Of a DNA stretch of 36,029 nucleotides, positions 8,851 to 16,385 are shown piece after piece. Position 1 is the first letter of the stretch. Each line of letters opens with the position of its first letter. Origin of the DNA: an uncultured Solirubrobacteraceae bacterium (lineage in GTDB: Bacteria; Actinomycetota; Thermoleophilia; Solirubrobacterales; Solirubrobacteraceae); contig CADCVR010000017.1 of NCBI GenBank assembly GCA_902806205.1, positions 1 through 36,029 of the forward strand, written 5' to 3'. A program made the position numbers and the translations under genes. The notes below the pieces were generated by a model. The model worked only from the letters and a program-made list of their open reading frames with translations. It did no database searches and was not told where the DNA came from.

Positions 8851-10128
8851 ATGAGAAGTTCACGGATGTGGGCCGCGGCGGCGGCTGCGGCGATGCTCGG
8901 CGTCGCGGGCTGTGGCGGGGCGGACAGCGAGGAGGGCGGCTCGGGCGGCTCGGCCGCGAAGAAGGGCGAGGCGCCCAAGACCGTTCCCGGCTTCGACGGA
9001 AACAAGATCAGGGTCGGCGCGCTTTCGCCGCTCTCCGGGCCGGTCGCGGTGATCGGCAAGCCGCTCACGAACGGCAACCAGATCTTCTTCGACGCCCTGA
9101 ACAAGAGGGGCGGGATCGCGGGCAAGTACAAGGTCAAGCTCGTCCAGGAGGACACCCAGTACAAGCCCGACGTCGCGGTGCAGCGCTACAACCGCCTGAA
9201 GAACGACGTGGTGGCCTTCACGCAGATCCTCGGAACCCCGTCGGTGCTCGCGGTTCTCCCGCAGCTCAAGCGCGACAAGATCATCGGTGCGCCCGCGTCG
9301 CTCGACGCGTTCTGGGTGCGCGAGCCGAACCTTCTACCCGTGGGCGGCCCCTACCAGGGACAAGCGATCAACGGCCTGGACTACTACGTCAAGAACGGCG
9401 GCGAGGGCAAGAGGATCTGCTCTCTGTCGCAGGACGACGCCTACGGCGAAGCCGGCAAGGAGGGCGTGGACTTCGCGGCCGAGAAGCTCGCGTTCAAGCT
9501 CGCGAGCGCGCAGAAGTTCAAGCAGGCAGACAAGGACGTCACGGGCCAGATCCAGGCGCTGGCCAAGGCGAAGTGCGACGCGGTCTTCCTGACCTCGCTG
9601 CCGTCGGACTCCGGGACGATCTGGGGCACGGCGGCCAAGCTGGGCTTCGCGCCGCGGTGGATCGGTCAGTCGCCTTCGTGGATCGACGAGCTCGGGGCCT
9701 CCCCGCTGAAGGAGTACCTCGCCAAGACGGTCTGGATCGTGGCCGAGGGCACCGAGTGGGGCGACGACTCCGTAGCCGGCATGAAGCAGATGGTCGCCGA
9801 CGTCGAGCGGTTCGACCCCAAGCAGGACCCGGACTACTACTTCTCCTTCGGCTACGTGCAGGGCAAGGCGATGGCCGCCGTGCTGGAGAAGGCCGTCGAG
9901 CTCGGCGACCTCTCACACGAGGGGGTGCTCAAGGCGTCCGAGGAGCTCGGCGAGGTCGCGTTCGACGGGCTGTTCGGTGACTACACCTACGGCGCGCCGG
10001 AGGAGCGCAAGCCGCCGACGCAGTCGACGATCTTCAAGGTCGACGCGGCCAAGCCGTACGCGCTGGGGACGCTGGAGAAGGACTACGAGTCCGACGCGGT
10101 GAAGGACTTCGAGTACAAGGCGCGCTAG
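8851..10128 (+). CDS. livK: LivK-type substrate-binding lipoprotein of the ABC importer
   Basis: This is the extracytoplasmic receptor that delivers substrate to LivHM. The 425-aa precursor has a short charged N-terminus, a hydrophobic stretch and a lipobox VAGC with Cys21, so it should be a lipoprotein. A Gly/Ser/Glu-rich linker follows, then a type I periplasmic-binding fold beginning IRVGALSPLSGPVAVIG. I chose ATG 8851 because GGAG lies 6 nt upstream; ATG 8845 lies directly against that site. It is the last gene of the operon, 38 nt after livM. The ligand is not evident from the sequence. Confidence 0.94.
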   Translation: MRSSRMWAAAAAAAMLGVAGCGGADSEEGGSGGSAAKKGEAPKTVPGFDGNKIRVGALSPLSGPVAVIGKPLTNGNQIFFDALNKRGGIAGKYKVKLVQEDTQYKPDVAVQRYNRLKNDVVAFTQILGTPSVLAVLPQLKRDKIIGAPASLDAFWVREPNLLPVGGPYQGQAINGLDYYVKNGGEGKRICSLSQDDAYGEAGKEGVDFAAEKLAFKLASAQKFKQADKDVTGQIQALAKAKCDAVFLTSLPSDSGTIWGTAAKLGFAPRWIGQSPSWIDELGASPLKEYLAKTVWIVAEGTEWGDDSVAGMKQMVADVERFDPKQDPDYYFSFGYVQGKAMAAVLEKAVELGDLSHEGVLKASEELGEVAFDGLFGDYTYGAPEERKPPTQSTIFKVDAAKPYALGTLEKDYESDAVKDFEYKAR

Positions 10129-10139
10129 AAGCAGCCTCG

Positions 10140-10169
10140 CGGATCCCCTCGCGCCGGCGGGGGGATCCG
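10140..10169 (+). terminator. Hairpin downstream of livK, probable terminator
   Basis: CGGATCCCC (10140-10148) and GGGGATCCG (10161-10169) are perfect 9-bp inverted repeats with a 12-nt GC-rich loop, 11 nt after the livK stop. No U-tract follows, as is common in high-GC actinobacteria. The position between the liv operon and fadA suits a terminator or attenuating structure. Confidence 0.5.
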
Positions 10170-10189
10170 GCAGGGCTCGGCGAAAGCCC

Positions 10190-10229
10190 TAACATGAATC
10201 CCGTTCACCTCCCTCCCTCCCCGAACGAG
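10190..10229 (+). promoter_or_regulatory. Possible fadA promoter -10 (TAACAT) and ribosome binding site
   Basis: TAACAT at 10190-10195 matches TANNNT and lies 42 nt before ATG 10238. GAGG in ACGAGGAC (about 10223-10230) is a plausible Shine-Dalgarno site. This suggests that fadA-fadB has its own promoter after the livK hairpin. No clear -35 box is visible. Confidence 0.35.
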
Positions 10230-10237
10230 GACTCCAC

Positions 10238-11455
10238 ATGGCCACCACGGAAGCGCTCGTCTTCGACGCGATCCGCACGCCCCGCGGCAAGGGCAAGTTC
10301 AACGGCTCCCTCCACGCCACCAAGCCGGTCGACCTCGTGGTCGGCCTGATGCACGAGACGCTGATCCGCAACCCGAAGCTCGATCCCTCGGTCGTCGACG
10401 ACGTCGTGCTGGGTTGCGTGACCCCGGTCGGCGACCAGGGCGCGGACATCGCCAAGACGGCCGCGATCAAGGCCGGCCTGCCGGACACCGTGGCCGGCGT
10501 GCAGATCAACCGCTTCTGCGCCTCGGGTCTCGAGGCGGTCAACATGGCGGCCCAGAAGGTGGCCTCGGGCTTCGAGGATCTCGTCCTCGCCGGCGGCGTG
10601 GAGTCGATGTCCCGCGTCCCCATGGGGACCGACGGCGGCGCCTGGGCGATGGATCCCGAGACGAACTACGACACGGGGTTCGTCCCGCAGGGCATCGGCG
10701 CGGACCTCATCGCGACCATCGAGGGCTACTCGCGCGAAGACGTCGACACGTTCGCCGCCCGCTCCCAGGAGCGTGCCGCGCAGGCGCGCGAGGCCGGCCA
10801 CTTCGACGGCTCGGTCATCCCGGTCAAGGACCTCAACGGCCAGGTCGTCCTCGCCCAGGACGAGTTCATCCGCCCGGGCACGACCGTGGAGACGCTCTCA
10901 TCGCTCAAGCCCTCGTTCGCCGGCATCGGCGACATGGGCGGCTTCGACGCCGTGGCGTTGCAGAAGTACCACTGGGTCGAGCGAATCGACCACGTCCACC
11001 ACGCGGGCAACTCGTCGGGCATCGTCGACGGCGCCGCGCTGGTCACGGTCGGCAACGCGGCAGTCGGCGAGCGCCTGGGCCTGGAGCCCAGGGCCCGCAT
11101 CGTCGCCACCGCGCTCTCCGGAGCCGACCCGACGATCATGCTCACGGGCCCCGGGCCCGCGTCGAAGAAGGCGCTGGCCAAGGCGGGCCTGACTCCCGAG
11201 GACATGGATCTCGTCGAGATCAACGAGGCGTTCGCCGCCGTGGCCCTCAGGTTCGTCAAGGACCTCGACCTCGACCTGGAGAAGGTCAACGTCAACGGCG
11301 GTGCGATCGCCATGGGCCACCCGCTCGGCGCGACCGGCGCGATGATCCTCGGCACCCTGATCGACGAGCTGCACCGCACGGGCGGCCGCTACGGCCTCTG
11401 CACCCTCTGCGTCGGCGGCGGCATGGGCATCGCGACCGTCGTGGAGGCGCTGTAG
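10238..11455 (+). CDS. fadA: Acetyl-CoA acyltransferase (thiolase)
   Basis: Thiolases cleave 3-ketoacyl-CoA with CoA in the last step of beta-oxidation (or condense acetyl-CoA in the reverse direction). The 405-aa product has the nucleophile Cys94 in [10 protein letters not shown], His361 in GHPLGATGA and Cys391 in LCVGGGMG, the full catalytic set. Length and motifs fit FadA/FadI-type degradative thiolases. The stop is 2 nt before the ATG of the FadB-like gene, so the two form an operon and probably a trifunctional beta-oxidation complex. The operon follows the liv/ligase operon on the same strand. Confidence 0.95.
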   Translation: MATTEALVFDAIRTPRGKGKFNGSLHATKPVDLVVGLMHETLIRNPKLDPSVVDDVVLGCVTPVGDQGADIAKTAAIKAGLPDTVAGVQINRFCASGLEAVNMAAQKVASGFEDLVLAGGVESMSRVPMGTDGGAWAMDPETNYDTGFVPQGIGADLIATIEGYSREDVDTFAARSQERAAQAREAGHFDGSVIPVKDLNGQVVLAQDEFIRPGTTVETLSSLKPSFAGIGDMGGFDAVALQKYHWVERIDHVHHAGNSSGIVDGAALVTVGNAAVGERLGLEPRARIVATALSGADPTIMLTGPGPASKKALAKAGLTPEDMDLVEINEAFAAVALRFVKDLDLDLEKVNVNGGAIAMGHPLGATGAMILGTLIDELHRTGGRYGLCTLCVGGGMGIATVVEAL

Positions 11456-11457
11456 CC

Positions 11458-13647
11458 ATGGCGGCTTCGACGATCACCTACGAGCGCGGCCAGGACGGCG
11501 TCGTCGTCCTCACCCTCGACGACCCGAACCAGTCGGCGAACACCATGAACGCCGATTACGTCGCCTCCATGGGGGAGACCGTCGACCGCCTCGAGGCGGA
11601 GAAGGACGACATCACGGGCGTCGTCGTCACCTCCGCGAAGAAGACGTTCTTCGCGGGCGGCGACCTCAACGACCTCAAGCGCGTCGGGCCCGAGACCGCG
11701 GCGGAGTTCGCGGCCGGCATCGAGACCGTCAAGTCGCAGCTGCGCCGGCTGGAGACGCTCGGCAAGCCGGTCGTCGCCGCCATCAACGGCGCGGCGCTCG
11801 GCGGCGGGCTCGAGATCGCGCTGGCCTCCCACCACCGTATCGCGGTGGACGACCCCAGGGTCCAGCTCGGCTTCCCGGAAGTCCAGCTCGGCCTGCTGCC
11901 GGGCGCGGGCGGCGTCGTGCGCTCCGTGCGGATGCTCGGCATCGTCGACGCGCTGATGAAGCTGCTGCTGCAGGGCCAGCGCGTGCGGCCGGACAAGGCG
12001 CTCGAGATGGGGCTTATCTCCCAGGTCGTGTCGTCGCCCGACGAGCTGCTCGGGGCGGCGAAGGAGTGGATCGCGGCGAACGCCGAGGCCGTGCAGCCGT
12101 GGGACGTCAAGGGCTACAGGATCCCGGGCGGCACGCCGTCGAGCCCGGCGCTCGCGCAGAACCTCCCGGCGTTCCCGTCGAACCTGCGCAAGCAGCTCAA
12201 GGGCGCGAACTACCCGGCACCGAAGGCGATCATGGCGGTCGCCGTCGAGGGGGCGCAGGTCGACGTGGACACGGCGCTGAAGATCGAGGGGCGCTACTTC
12301 ACGAGCCTCGCCGTGGGGCCGGTCGCCAAGAACATGATCCAGGCGTTCTTCTTCGACCTGCAGGCCGTCAACGGCGCGCGCGGCCGCGCGGCCGACGCGG
12401 GGACCCACACCGTCGAGAAGGTCGTGGTCCTCGGGGCGGGCATGATGGGCGCGGCGATCGCCTACGTGTGCGCCAAGAGCGGCATCGAGGTGGTGCTCAA
12501 GGACGTCACCCGGGAGGCGGCCGATCGCGGCAAGGGGTACTCCAGGGCCCTGGTCGACAAGCAGGTCGCCCGCGGCCGCTCGACGCAGGAGCAGGGCGAC
12601 CTGCTCCTGGCGAGGATCACCGCCACGGCGGACGCCTCCGACGCCACGGGCGCCGACCTCGTCATCGAGGCGGTCTTCGAGGACCCCCAGGTCAAGGCGC
12701 AGGTCTTCGCCGAGATCGAGCCGCACCTGGCGCCGGACGCGCTGCTCGGCTCGAACACCTCGACGCTGCCGATCACGGAGCTGGCCGGAAGCGTCTCGCG
12801 CCCCGCCGACTTCATCGGGCTGCACTTCTTCTCTCCCGTGGACAAGATGCCGCTCCTGGAGATCATCCGGGGCGAGAAGACCGGGGAGGAGGCGCTCCAC
12901 CGCGCGCTCGACCTGGCCAAGCAGATCTCCAAGACGCCGATCGTCGTCAACGACGCGCGCGGCTTCTTCACCAGCCGCGTGATCGGGACGTTCATGAACG
13001 AGGGCATCGCGATGCTCGCCGAGGGCATCCCGGCGCCGACGATCGAGCAGGCCTCCTCGCAGGCGGGCTACCCCGCGCCCGTGCTCCAGCTCTCCGACGA
13101 GCTGAGCCTGGAGCTGATGGCGAAGATCCGCAAGGCGGGCAAGGACGCCGTCGAGGCCGACGGGGGCACCTGGACCGACCACCCGGCCTTCGCGGTCATC
13201 GACGCGATGATCGCGGCCGGCCGTCCGGGCCGCGTCAGCGGCGCGGGGTTCTACGAGTACGCCGAGGGCAGGCGCGCCGGCCTGTGGCCCGGACTGCGCG
13301 AGACGTTCCCGGTGCACGTCGACCCGTCGCAGATCTCCCTGCGCGACCTCGAGGAGCGGATGCTCTTCGTCGAGTCGCTCGAAACGGTCAGGTGCATGGA
13401 CGAGGGCGTCATCGAGTCGGTCGCCGACGCCAACATCGGCTCGATCATGGGCATCGGCTTCCCGGGCTGGACCGGCGGGGTGCTGCAGTACGTCAACGGA
13501 TACGCCGGCGGTGTGGCGGGCTTCGTCGTACGCGCGCGCGAGCTGGCCGCGCAGTACGGCGAGCGCTTCGAGCCGCCTGCCTCACTCGTGGCCAAGGCCG
13601 AGGCGGGCGAGACGTACTCCGATTCGCCCGCGATGGTGTCGGCCTGA
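11458..13647 (+). CDS. fadB: FadB-like multifunctional enoyl-CoA hydratase/3-hydroxyacyl-CoA dehydrogenase
   Basis: This fusion enzyme hydrates enoyl-CoA and oxidises the 3-hydroxyacyl-CoA with NAD. In the 729-aa product, residues 1 to about 200 form a crotonase domain with catalytic Glu119 (GGGLE) and Glu141 (FPEVQLGLLPG). Residues from about 320 form the dehydrogenase, with the NAD site VVVLGAGMMG (322-331), GSNTSTLPI and the catalytic His in GLHFFSPVDKM. Two C-terminal 3HCDH helical regions follow. It is the second gene of the fadAB operon. The very end (YGERFEPPASLVAK...) also occurs as a degraded copy near 16137-16316. Confidence 0.95.
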   Translation: MAASTITYERGQDGVVVLTLDDPNQSANTMNADYVASMGETVDRLEAEKDDITGVVVTSAKKTFFAGGDLNDLKRVGPETAAEFAAGIETVKSQLRRLETLGKPVVAAINGAALGGGLEIALASHHRIAVDDPRVQLGFPEVQLGLLPGAGGVVRSVRMLGIVDALMKLLLQGQRVRPDKALEMGLISQVVSSPDELLGAAKEWIAANAEAVQPWDVKGYRIPGGTPSSPALAQNLPAFPSNLRKQLKGANYPAPKAIMAVAVEGAQVDVDTALKIEGRYFTSLAVGPVAKNMIQAFFFDLQAVNGARGRAADAGTHTVEKVVVLGAGMMGAAIAYVCAKSGIEVVLKDVTREAADRGKGYSRALVDKQVARGRSTQEQGDLLLARITATADASDATGADLVIEAVFEDPQVKAQVFAEIEPHLAPDALLGSNTSTLPITELAGSVSRPADFIGLHFFSPVDKMPLLEIIRGEKTGEEALHRALDLAKQISKTPIVVNDARGFFTSRVIGTFMNEGIAMLAEGIPAPTIEQASSQAGYPAPVLQLSDELSLELMAKIRKAGKDAVEADGGTWTDHPAFAVIDAMIAAGRPGRVSGAGFYEYAEGRRAGLWPGLRETFPVHVDPSQISLRDLEERMLFVESLETVRCMDEGVIESVADANIGSIMGIGFPGWTGGVLQYVNGYAGGVAGFVVRARELAAQYGERFEPPASLVAKAEAGETYSDSPAMVSA

Positions 13648-13868
13648 GAGCGGGACGGACGACGCATCGAGTGGTCGGTTGCCCCGTTGGAGCGGGCGAA
13701 GGCGACGACTCGACGGCAGCGGGCAGCCCGAGCCCATCACCCAAGCGTGAGTAGCGACGCGGCAGACGCCTTCGCCGGCCCGGCTGAGCGCGGGGCATCG
13801 GGTGCGTCTCGGTGGATCGCGAGCTCGGGTTGGCCGAGGGTTGTGCCGACGCGCGTGGCGATCGGGCC

Positions 13869-13874
13869 TACGAT
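13869..13874 (+). promoter_or_regulatory. Putative -10 element (TACGAT) for a leaderless small gene
   Basis: TACGAT lies 7 nt before ATG 13882 and matches TANNNT, giving a start of transcription at or near the start codon. The 234-bp gap after fadB holds no other gene that I can support. Confidence 0.45.
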
Positions 13875-13881
13875 CGCTCCC

Positions 13882-14073
13882 ATGCCCGAGTCACCGTTCG
13901 CCACGCTCATGCGCTGGGAGGAAGCGGGCGCCCACTGGCGCGTGCGCCGCCTGGCCCGGGACGAGGCGGTGGTCGAGCTGCTGTCGTGCCTCGGTGAGCC
14001 GGTGGATCAGCTCCGCTCGGCCGATCCGCAGTTCGTGGACTACCTCGCGCACCGGCCGGCTTCCTCGGACTGA
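13882..14073 (+). CDS. Small conserved hypothetical protein, 63 aa
   Basis: I do not recognise a function. The 63-aa product begins MPESPFATLMRWEEAGAHWR and has a compact alternating pattern (RDEAVVELLSCLGEPVDQLRSADPQFVDYLAHRPASSD). It has one Cys and no membrane segment or signal peptide. The start is supported by TACGAT 7 nt upstream. It resembles the small WEEAGAHWR/GEPVD/YL proteins I associate with actinobacteria, but I cannot confirm this without a search. A degraded copy lies on the other strand at 16386-16579. The codon pattern and the conservation of this reading frame between the two copies support a real gene. Confidence 0.65.
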   Translation: MPESPFATLMRWEEAGAHWRVRRLARDEAVVELLSCLGEPVDQLRSADPQFVDYLAHRPASSD

Positions 14074-14135
14074 CGCGCCGTGGGGCGCGGACCCGCTCCG
14101 GCGAGGCCTCCTGCGGTACCGGCCGGGCACCATTC

Positions 14136-14207
14136 GGGTCAGTGGGTCAGTGGGTCAGTGGGTCAGTGGGTCAGTGGGTCAGTGGGTCGGTGGGTCGGTG
14201 GGTCGGT
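14136..14207 (+). repeat. Tandem 8-bp repeat, nine units of GGGTCRGT
   Basis: Nine head-to-tail copies run without interruption: six of GGGTCAGT (14136-14183), then three of GGGTCGGT (14184-14207). The next unit decays to GGGGCACC. The regular GGG runs separated by 5-nt spacers fit a G-quadruplex pattern. A unit of 8 bp is not a multiple of 3, so a change in copy number shifts any frame crossing it. Confidence 0.97.
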
Positions 14208-14348
14208 GGGGCACCGCGGAACCGTCGGTCGCAGGTCGGCGATCGACGGGCAGCCACCGCCCTCGCAGCAGCCTTCGATCTTCTGGCGGCAGTCGCGGCA
14301 CCACCACGCCGAGCGCATCCAGAAGAGCGCGTGCTCGCGGCCGGTCAT
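14163..14348 (-). CDS. Possible Cys-rich zinc-ribbon-like small protein whose 3' end lies in the repeat
   Basis: This is a weak call. From ATG 14348 the minus strand reads 61 codons, including WWCRDCRQKIEGCCEGGGC, a dense cluster of Cys pairs like a small zinc-binding knuckle. The rest of the 14074-14503 interval has no better candidate. The C-terminal part (PTDPPTHRPTDPLTH) is encoded by the 8-bp repeat, so the original end may have been replaced. I see neither a clear ribosome binding site nor a TANNNT box. The antisense and shifted frames are Arg/Pro-rich noise, which makes this frame stand out. Confidence 0.3.
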   Translation of the reverse strand: MTGREHALFWMRSAWWCRDCRQKIEGCCEGGGCPSIADLRPTVPRCPTDPPTHRPTDPLTH

Positions 14349-14503
14349 CGCGCAGATCACAGGCCCATCGTCGCGCCGGGAGCGGACGCTCGTCGCCCGG
14401 CTGGCGGCGACGGGTCGTGGACGAGAGGCGGCGGGCTCGACGTGGAGCGGCAGTCGTCGAGGAAGTCCGGGCGAACAGTGGTTCGACCCGAGCCCGCGCG
14501 GAC

Positions 14504-15250
14504 CTAACCATCGTCTGCGGCGACGCCGGGGCGCCTGCCCTGCGGCAGGCCCGCGCCCTTGCGTTGGAAGACCTCGAGCAGCTCGTTCTCGTGCGCGACG
14601 CGTCCCTGCGCGCCGTCGAGCTCGCGGAACGCGAGCTTCAGGGTCCGGACTCCGTCGGGGGAGTGCGTGGCGACGAGTGCGGCCAGCCGCAGTGCGGCGC
14701 CCTCGGCGTCCTCGGCCGGCACCGTGTCGTGGACCAGGCCGATCGCCGCCGCCTCCTCGGCGCCGATCGTGCGCCCGGTGAAGATCAGCTCCTTGGCCCG
14801 CGCCACGCCCACCAACGGCGTCAGCCTCGCGGGACCGACGGGGACCCCGAGCCGAGCGCCCGCCCACGCGAGCTGCAGGTTGTCACCCGCGATGCGCAGG
14901 TCGCAGCCGGCGACGATCTCGGCACCGCCGCCGACGCAGTTGCCGACGCAGACGGCGATCGTCGGCAGCGGGAACGCCTCGAGCGCGGTGAGGAAGCGCG
15001 AGAACGACTGCATCCGCGAGATGCCACCGGCGTGGTCGAGCTCCTCCGTCACATCGACACCCGAGCAGAGCGCCCGCGCGGACGTCGTCGAGAGGACCAC
15101 GACGCGCAGCTCCTCGTCGACCGACAGGCGCTCGAGTGCTTCGACCAGGTCGGACAGCAACGCCGAGTCGAGCGCGTTGCGACGCTCCGGGCGATCGAGG
15201 CGAAGCACCGCGATCCCGGCTGTGACCGCGAGGTGCTGGAGCGATCCCAC
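14504..15250 (-). CDS. Enoyl-CoA hydratase/isomerase (crotonase) family protein
   Basis: Crotonase-family enzymes act on CoA thioesters using an oxyanion hole. The 248-aa product starts with the family pattern VAVLRLDRPERRNALD-like (LRLDRPERRNALDSALL), has the oxyanion-hole stretches ALCSGVDV (60-67) and GGG (108-109 region), and Glu111 in GGGAEIVAGCD. The second acid of true hydratases, normally in a PEV-like motif, is replaced in WAGARLGVPVGPAR (129-142). Hydratase activity is therefore doubtful; an isomerase, hydrolase or other role is possible. I used GTG 15250. GTG 15331 in frame has AGGAG 8 nt upstream and would add 27 residues that do not look family-like. Confidence 0.85.
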   Translation of the reverse strand: MGSLQHLAVTAGIAVLRLDRPERRNALDSALLSDLVEALERLSVDEELRVVVLSTTSARALCSGVDVTEELDHAGGISRMQSFSRFLTALEAFPLPTIAVCVGNCVGGGAEIVAGCDLRIAGDNLQLAWAGARLGVPVGPARLTPLVGVARAKELIFTGRTIGAEEAAAIGLVHDTVPAEDAEGAALRLAALVATHSPDGVRTLKLAFRELDGAQGRVAHENELLEVFQRKGAGLPQGRRPGVAADDG

Positions 15251-15387
15251 GCCGTCATGAAAGCCAAGACGCGCCGCTGGCGCATCCTGCCCTCGGTCGG
15301 TGTCATCGTCAGGGTGCCCGTGCCTGGTCACGCTGGACGCTCCTGCAGCTTGAACTGGCTGAGCGCTCCCGGGCGAGGACGACGAAC

Positions 15388-15415
15388 CGCGATCCTCGCG
15401 GTGTCGAGGATCGCG
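15388..15415. other. Perfect 11-bp palindromic hairpin upstream of the crotonase gene
   Basis: CGCGATCCTCG (15388-15398) and CGAGGATCGCG (15405-15415) pair perfectly around a 6-nt loop. It lies in the 212-bp gap between the divergent crotonase gene and the ORF at 15463. It could be an operator for a dimeric regulator, a terminator or a relic. No T-run follows on either strand. Confidence 0.5.
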
Positions 15416-15462
15416 CCGGCGCCCTGCTGACTCGCGGATGGCGAGATCGACGCCGAAGCCGG

Positions 15463-15693
15463 GTGGACGCGGCACGCCCGCTGCGCCACCTTCTACTGCA
15501 TGACGAGCTGGTCTGGTTGCGGAGCGTGGCTCCGGCGCCTGCCGAGAGGGTGCGCGCACGCGTTGAGGCTCACGTCCACTCGCACCTGTTCCGGCGCGAC
15601 CTGCGCGAGGTCTCGACCGTCGGCCTCGACGACGAGCGCAAGGCCCTCGTGATCGAGCCCGCGGACGGCGTGCGGACGATCGAGCGCTCCTAG
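15463..15693 (+). CDS. Hypothetical protein, 76 aa, upstream of methyltransferase
   Basis: I do not recognise this frame. From GTG 15463 it encodes 76 aa with a plausible mixed composition (LLLHDELVWLRSVAPAPAE, FRRDLREVSTVGLDDERK, LVIEPADGVRTIERS). It ends 4 nt before the methyltransferase ATG, as expected for an operon. No ribosome binding site or TANNNT box supports the start. It may be the tail of a larger, decayed gene. The opposite frame (15493-15738) has a similar length but is Arg/His-poor shadow sequence. Confidence 0.35.
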   Translation: MDAARPLRHLLLHDELVWLRSVAPAPAERVRARVEAHVHSHLFRRDLREVSTVGLDDERKALVIEPADGVRTIERS

Positions 15694-15697
15694 CGTC

Positions 15698-16093
15698 ATG
15701 AGCGAGCGGCTGCGATCGATCGTCGAGCAACTCGCCATCCGGCCGGGTGACCGGGTGCTCGAGATCGGATGCGGGCATGGAGTTGCGGCGACGCTCGTCT
15801 GCGAGCGCCTCGAGGCAGGCCATCTGACGGCGGTCGACCGCTCCGCGAAGATGATCGCCGCCGCGACCCGCCGAAACGCCGCCTACATCGAAGGCGGCAA
15901 GGCCGAGTTCCTCGTCGCGACCCTTGAGGATCTCGAGCTGGGAGACCGCCGCTTCGACAAGGTCTTCGCGGTCCGCGTCGGCCTGTTTCACCGCGACCCC
16001 GATCGAGCTCGCAGCCTCGTCGAGCTCTGGCTCGCCCCCGGCGGCACCAGCTCGGCCTTCTTCGACCCGCCGTCCCATCGCGCGCCGCGGTAG
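15698..16093 (+). CDS. Class I SAM-dependent methyltransferase, small
   Basis: This is a Rossmann-fold methyltransferase. The 131-aa product has motif I VLEIGCGHGVAA (about 20-31), an acidic residue at the end of strand 2 (TAVDRSAKM) and a later DKVFAVRVGLFHRDP segment. It ends soon after WLAPGGTSSAFFDPPS. This is short for the superfamily, and degraded sequence begins just downstream (fadB relic from about 16137), so the C-terminus may be truncated. The methyl acceptor is unknown. It follows the 76-aa frame at 15463 by 4 nt. Confidence 0.75.
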   Translation: MSERLRSIVEQLAIRPGDRVLEIGCGHGVAATLVCERLEAGHLTAVDRSAKMIAAATRRNAAYIEGGKAEFLVATLEDLELGDRRFDKVFAVRVGLFHRDPDRARSLVELWLAPGGTSSAFFDPPSHRAPR

Positions 16094-16136
16094 TGGGCCG
16101 CGCAGCCGTGACCGTCTCTCGGGCACCGCTCCGATC

Positions 16137-16316
16137 GCGCCGAGCCGGCCGCCCGGTACGGCGAGCGCTTCAAGCCGCCGGCCCCGCTCGTGGCCATAGG
16201 TCTAGACGGTCATGACGCGCTCCGACGCGCCCGCGATGGCCGCGGCGTAGAGCGTGCATCGAGTCGTCGGTTCGACCTCTCTGGAGGCGGCAAACCGACA
16301 ACTCGACGGGACGGCG
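16137..16316 (+). pseudogene. Relic of a fadB 3' end and its downstream spacer
   Basis: This stretch repeats, in degraded form, the end of fadB and the sequence after it (13545-13740). It can be read as AARYGERFKPPAPLVA against AAQYGERFEPPASLVA in fadB. After a frame change it reads SDAPAMAAA and a TAG stop (16248-16250) against SDSPAMVSA and TGA. The spacer is also shared: CATCGAGT-GTCGGTT, then GGAG-CGG and ACTCGACGG occur in the same order after both stops. No complete gene remains. Most of the former fadB paralogue is absent. Confidence 0.7.
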
Positions 16317-16385
16317 GTCTGGCGACGTCGAACTCAGCGAACGCTCTTCGGGGCCGCCTTCGGAGCGCTCGACGCCGCACGGCGC

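Noticed and set aside
11389-13317. Minus-strand open frame of 642 codons opposite fadB
   Set aside because: Arg/Asp/Leu/Gly-rich antisense shadow of a well-supported gene.
14136-14207. CRISPR array or iteron origin as an explanation of the 8-bp repeat
   Set aside because: Units are directly adjacent without spacers and far too short for CRISPR; no replication gene or AT-rich region is near.
14504-16126. Full 540-codon minus-strand frame ending in the crotonase gene
   Set aside because: Only the last 248 or so codons fit a crotonase; the upstream part overlaps the methyltransferase in antisense and is low-complexity.
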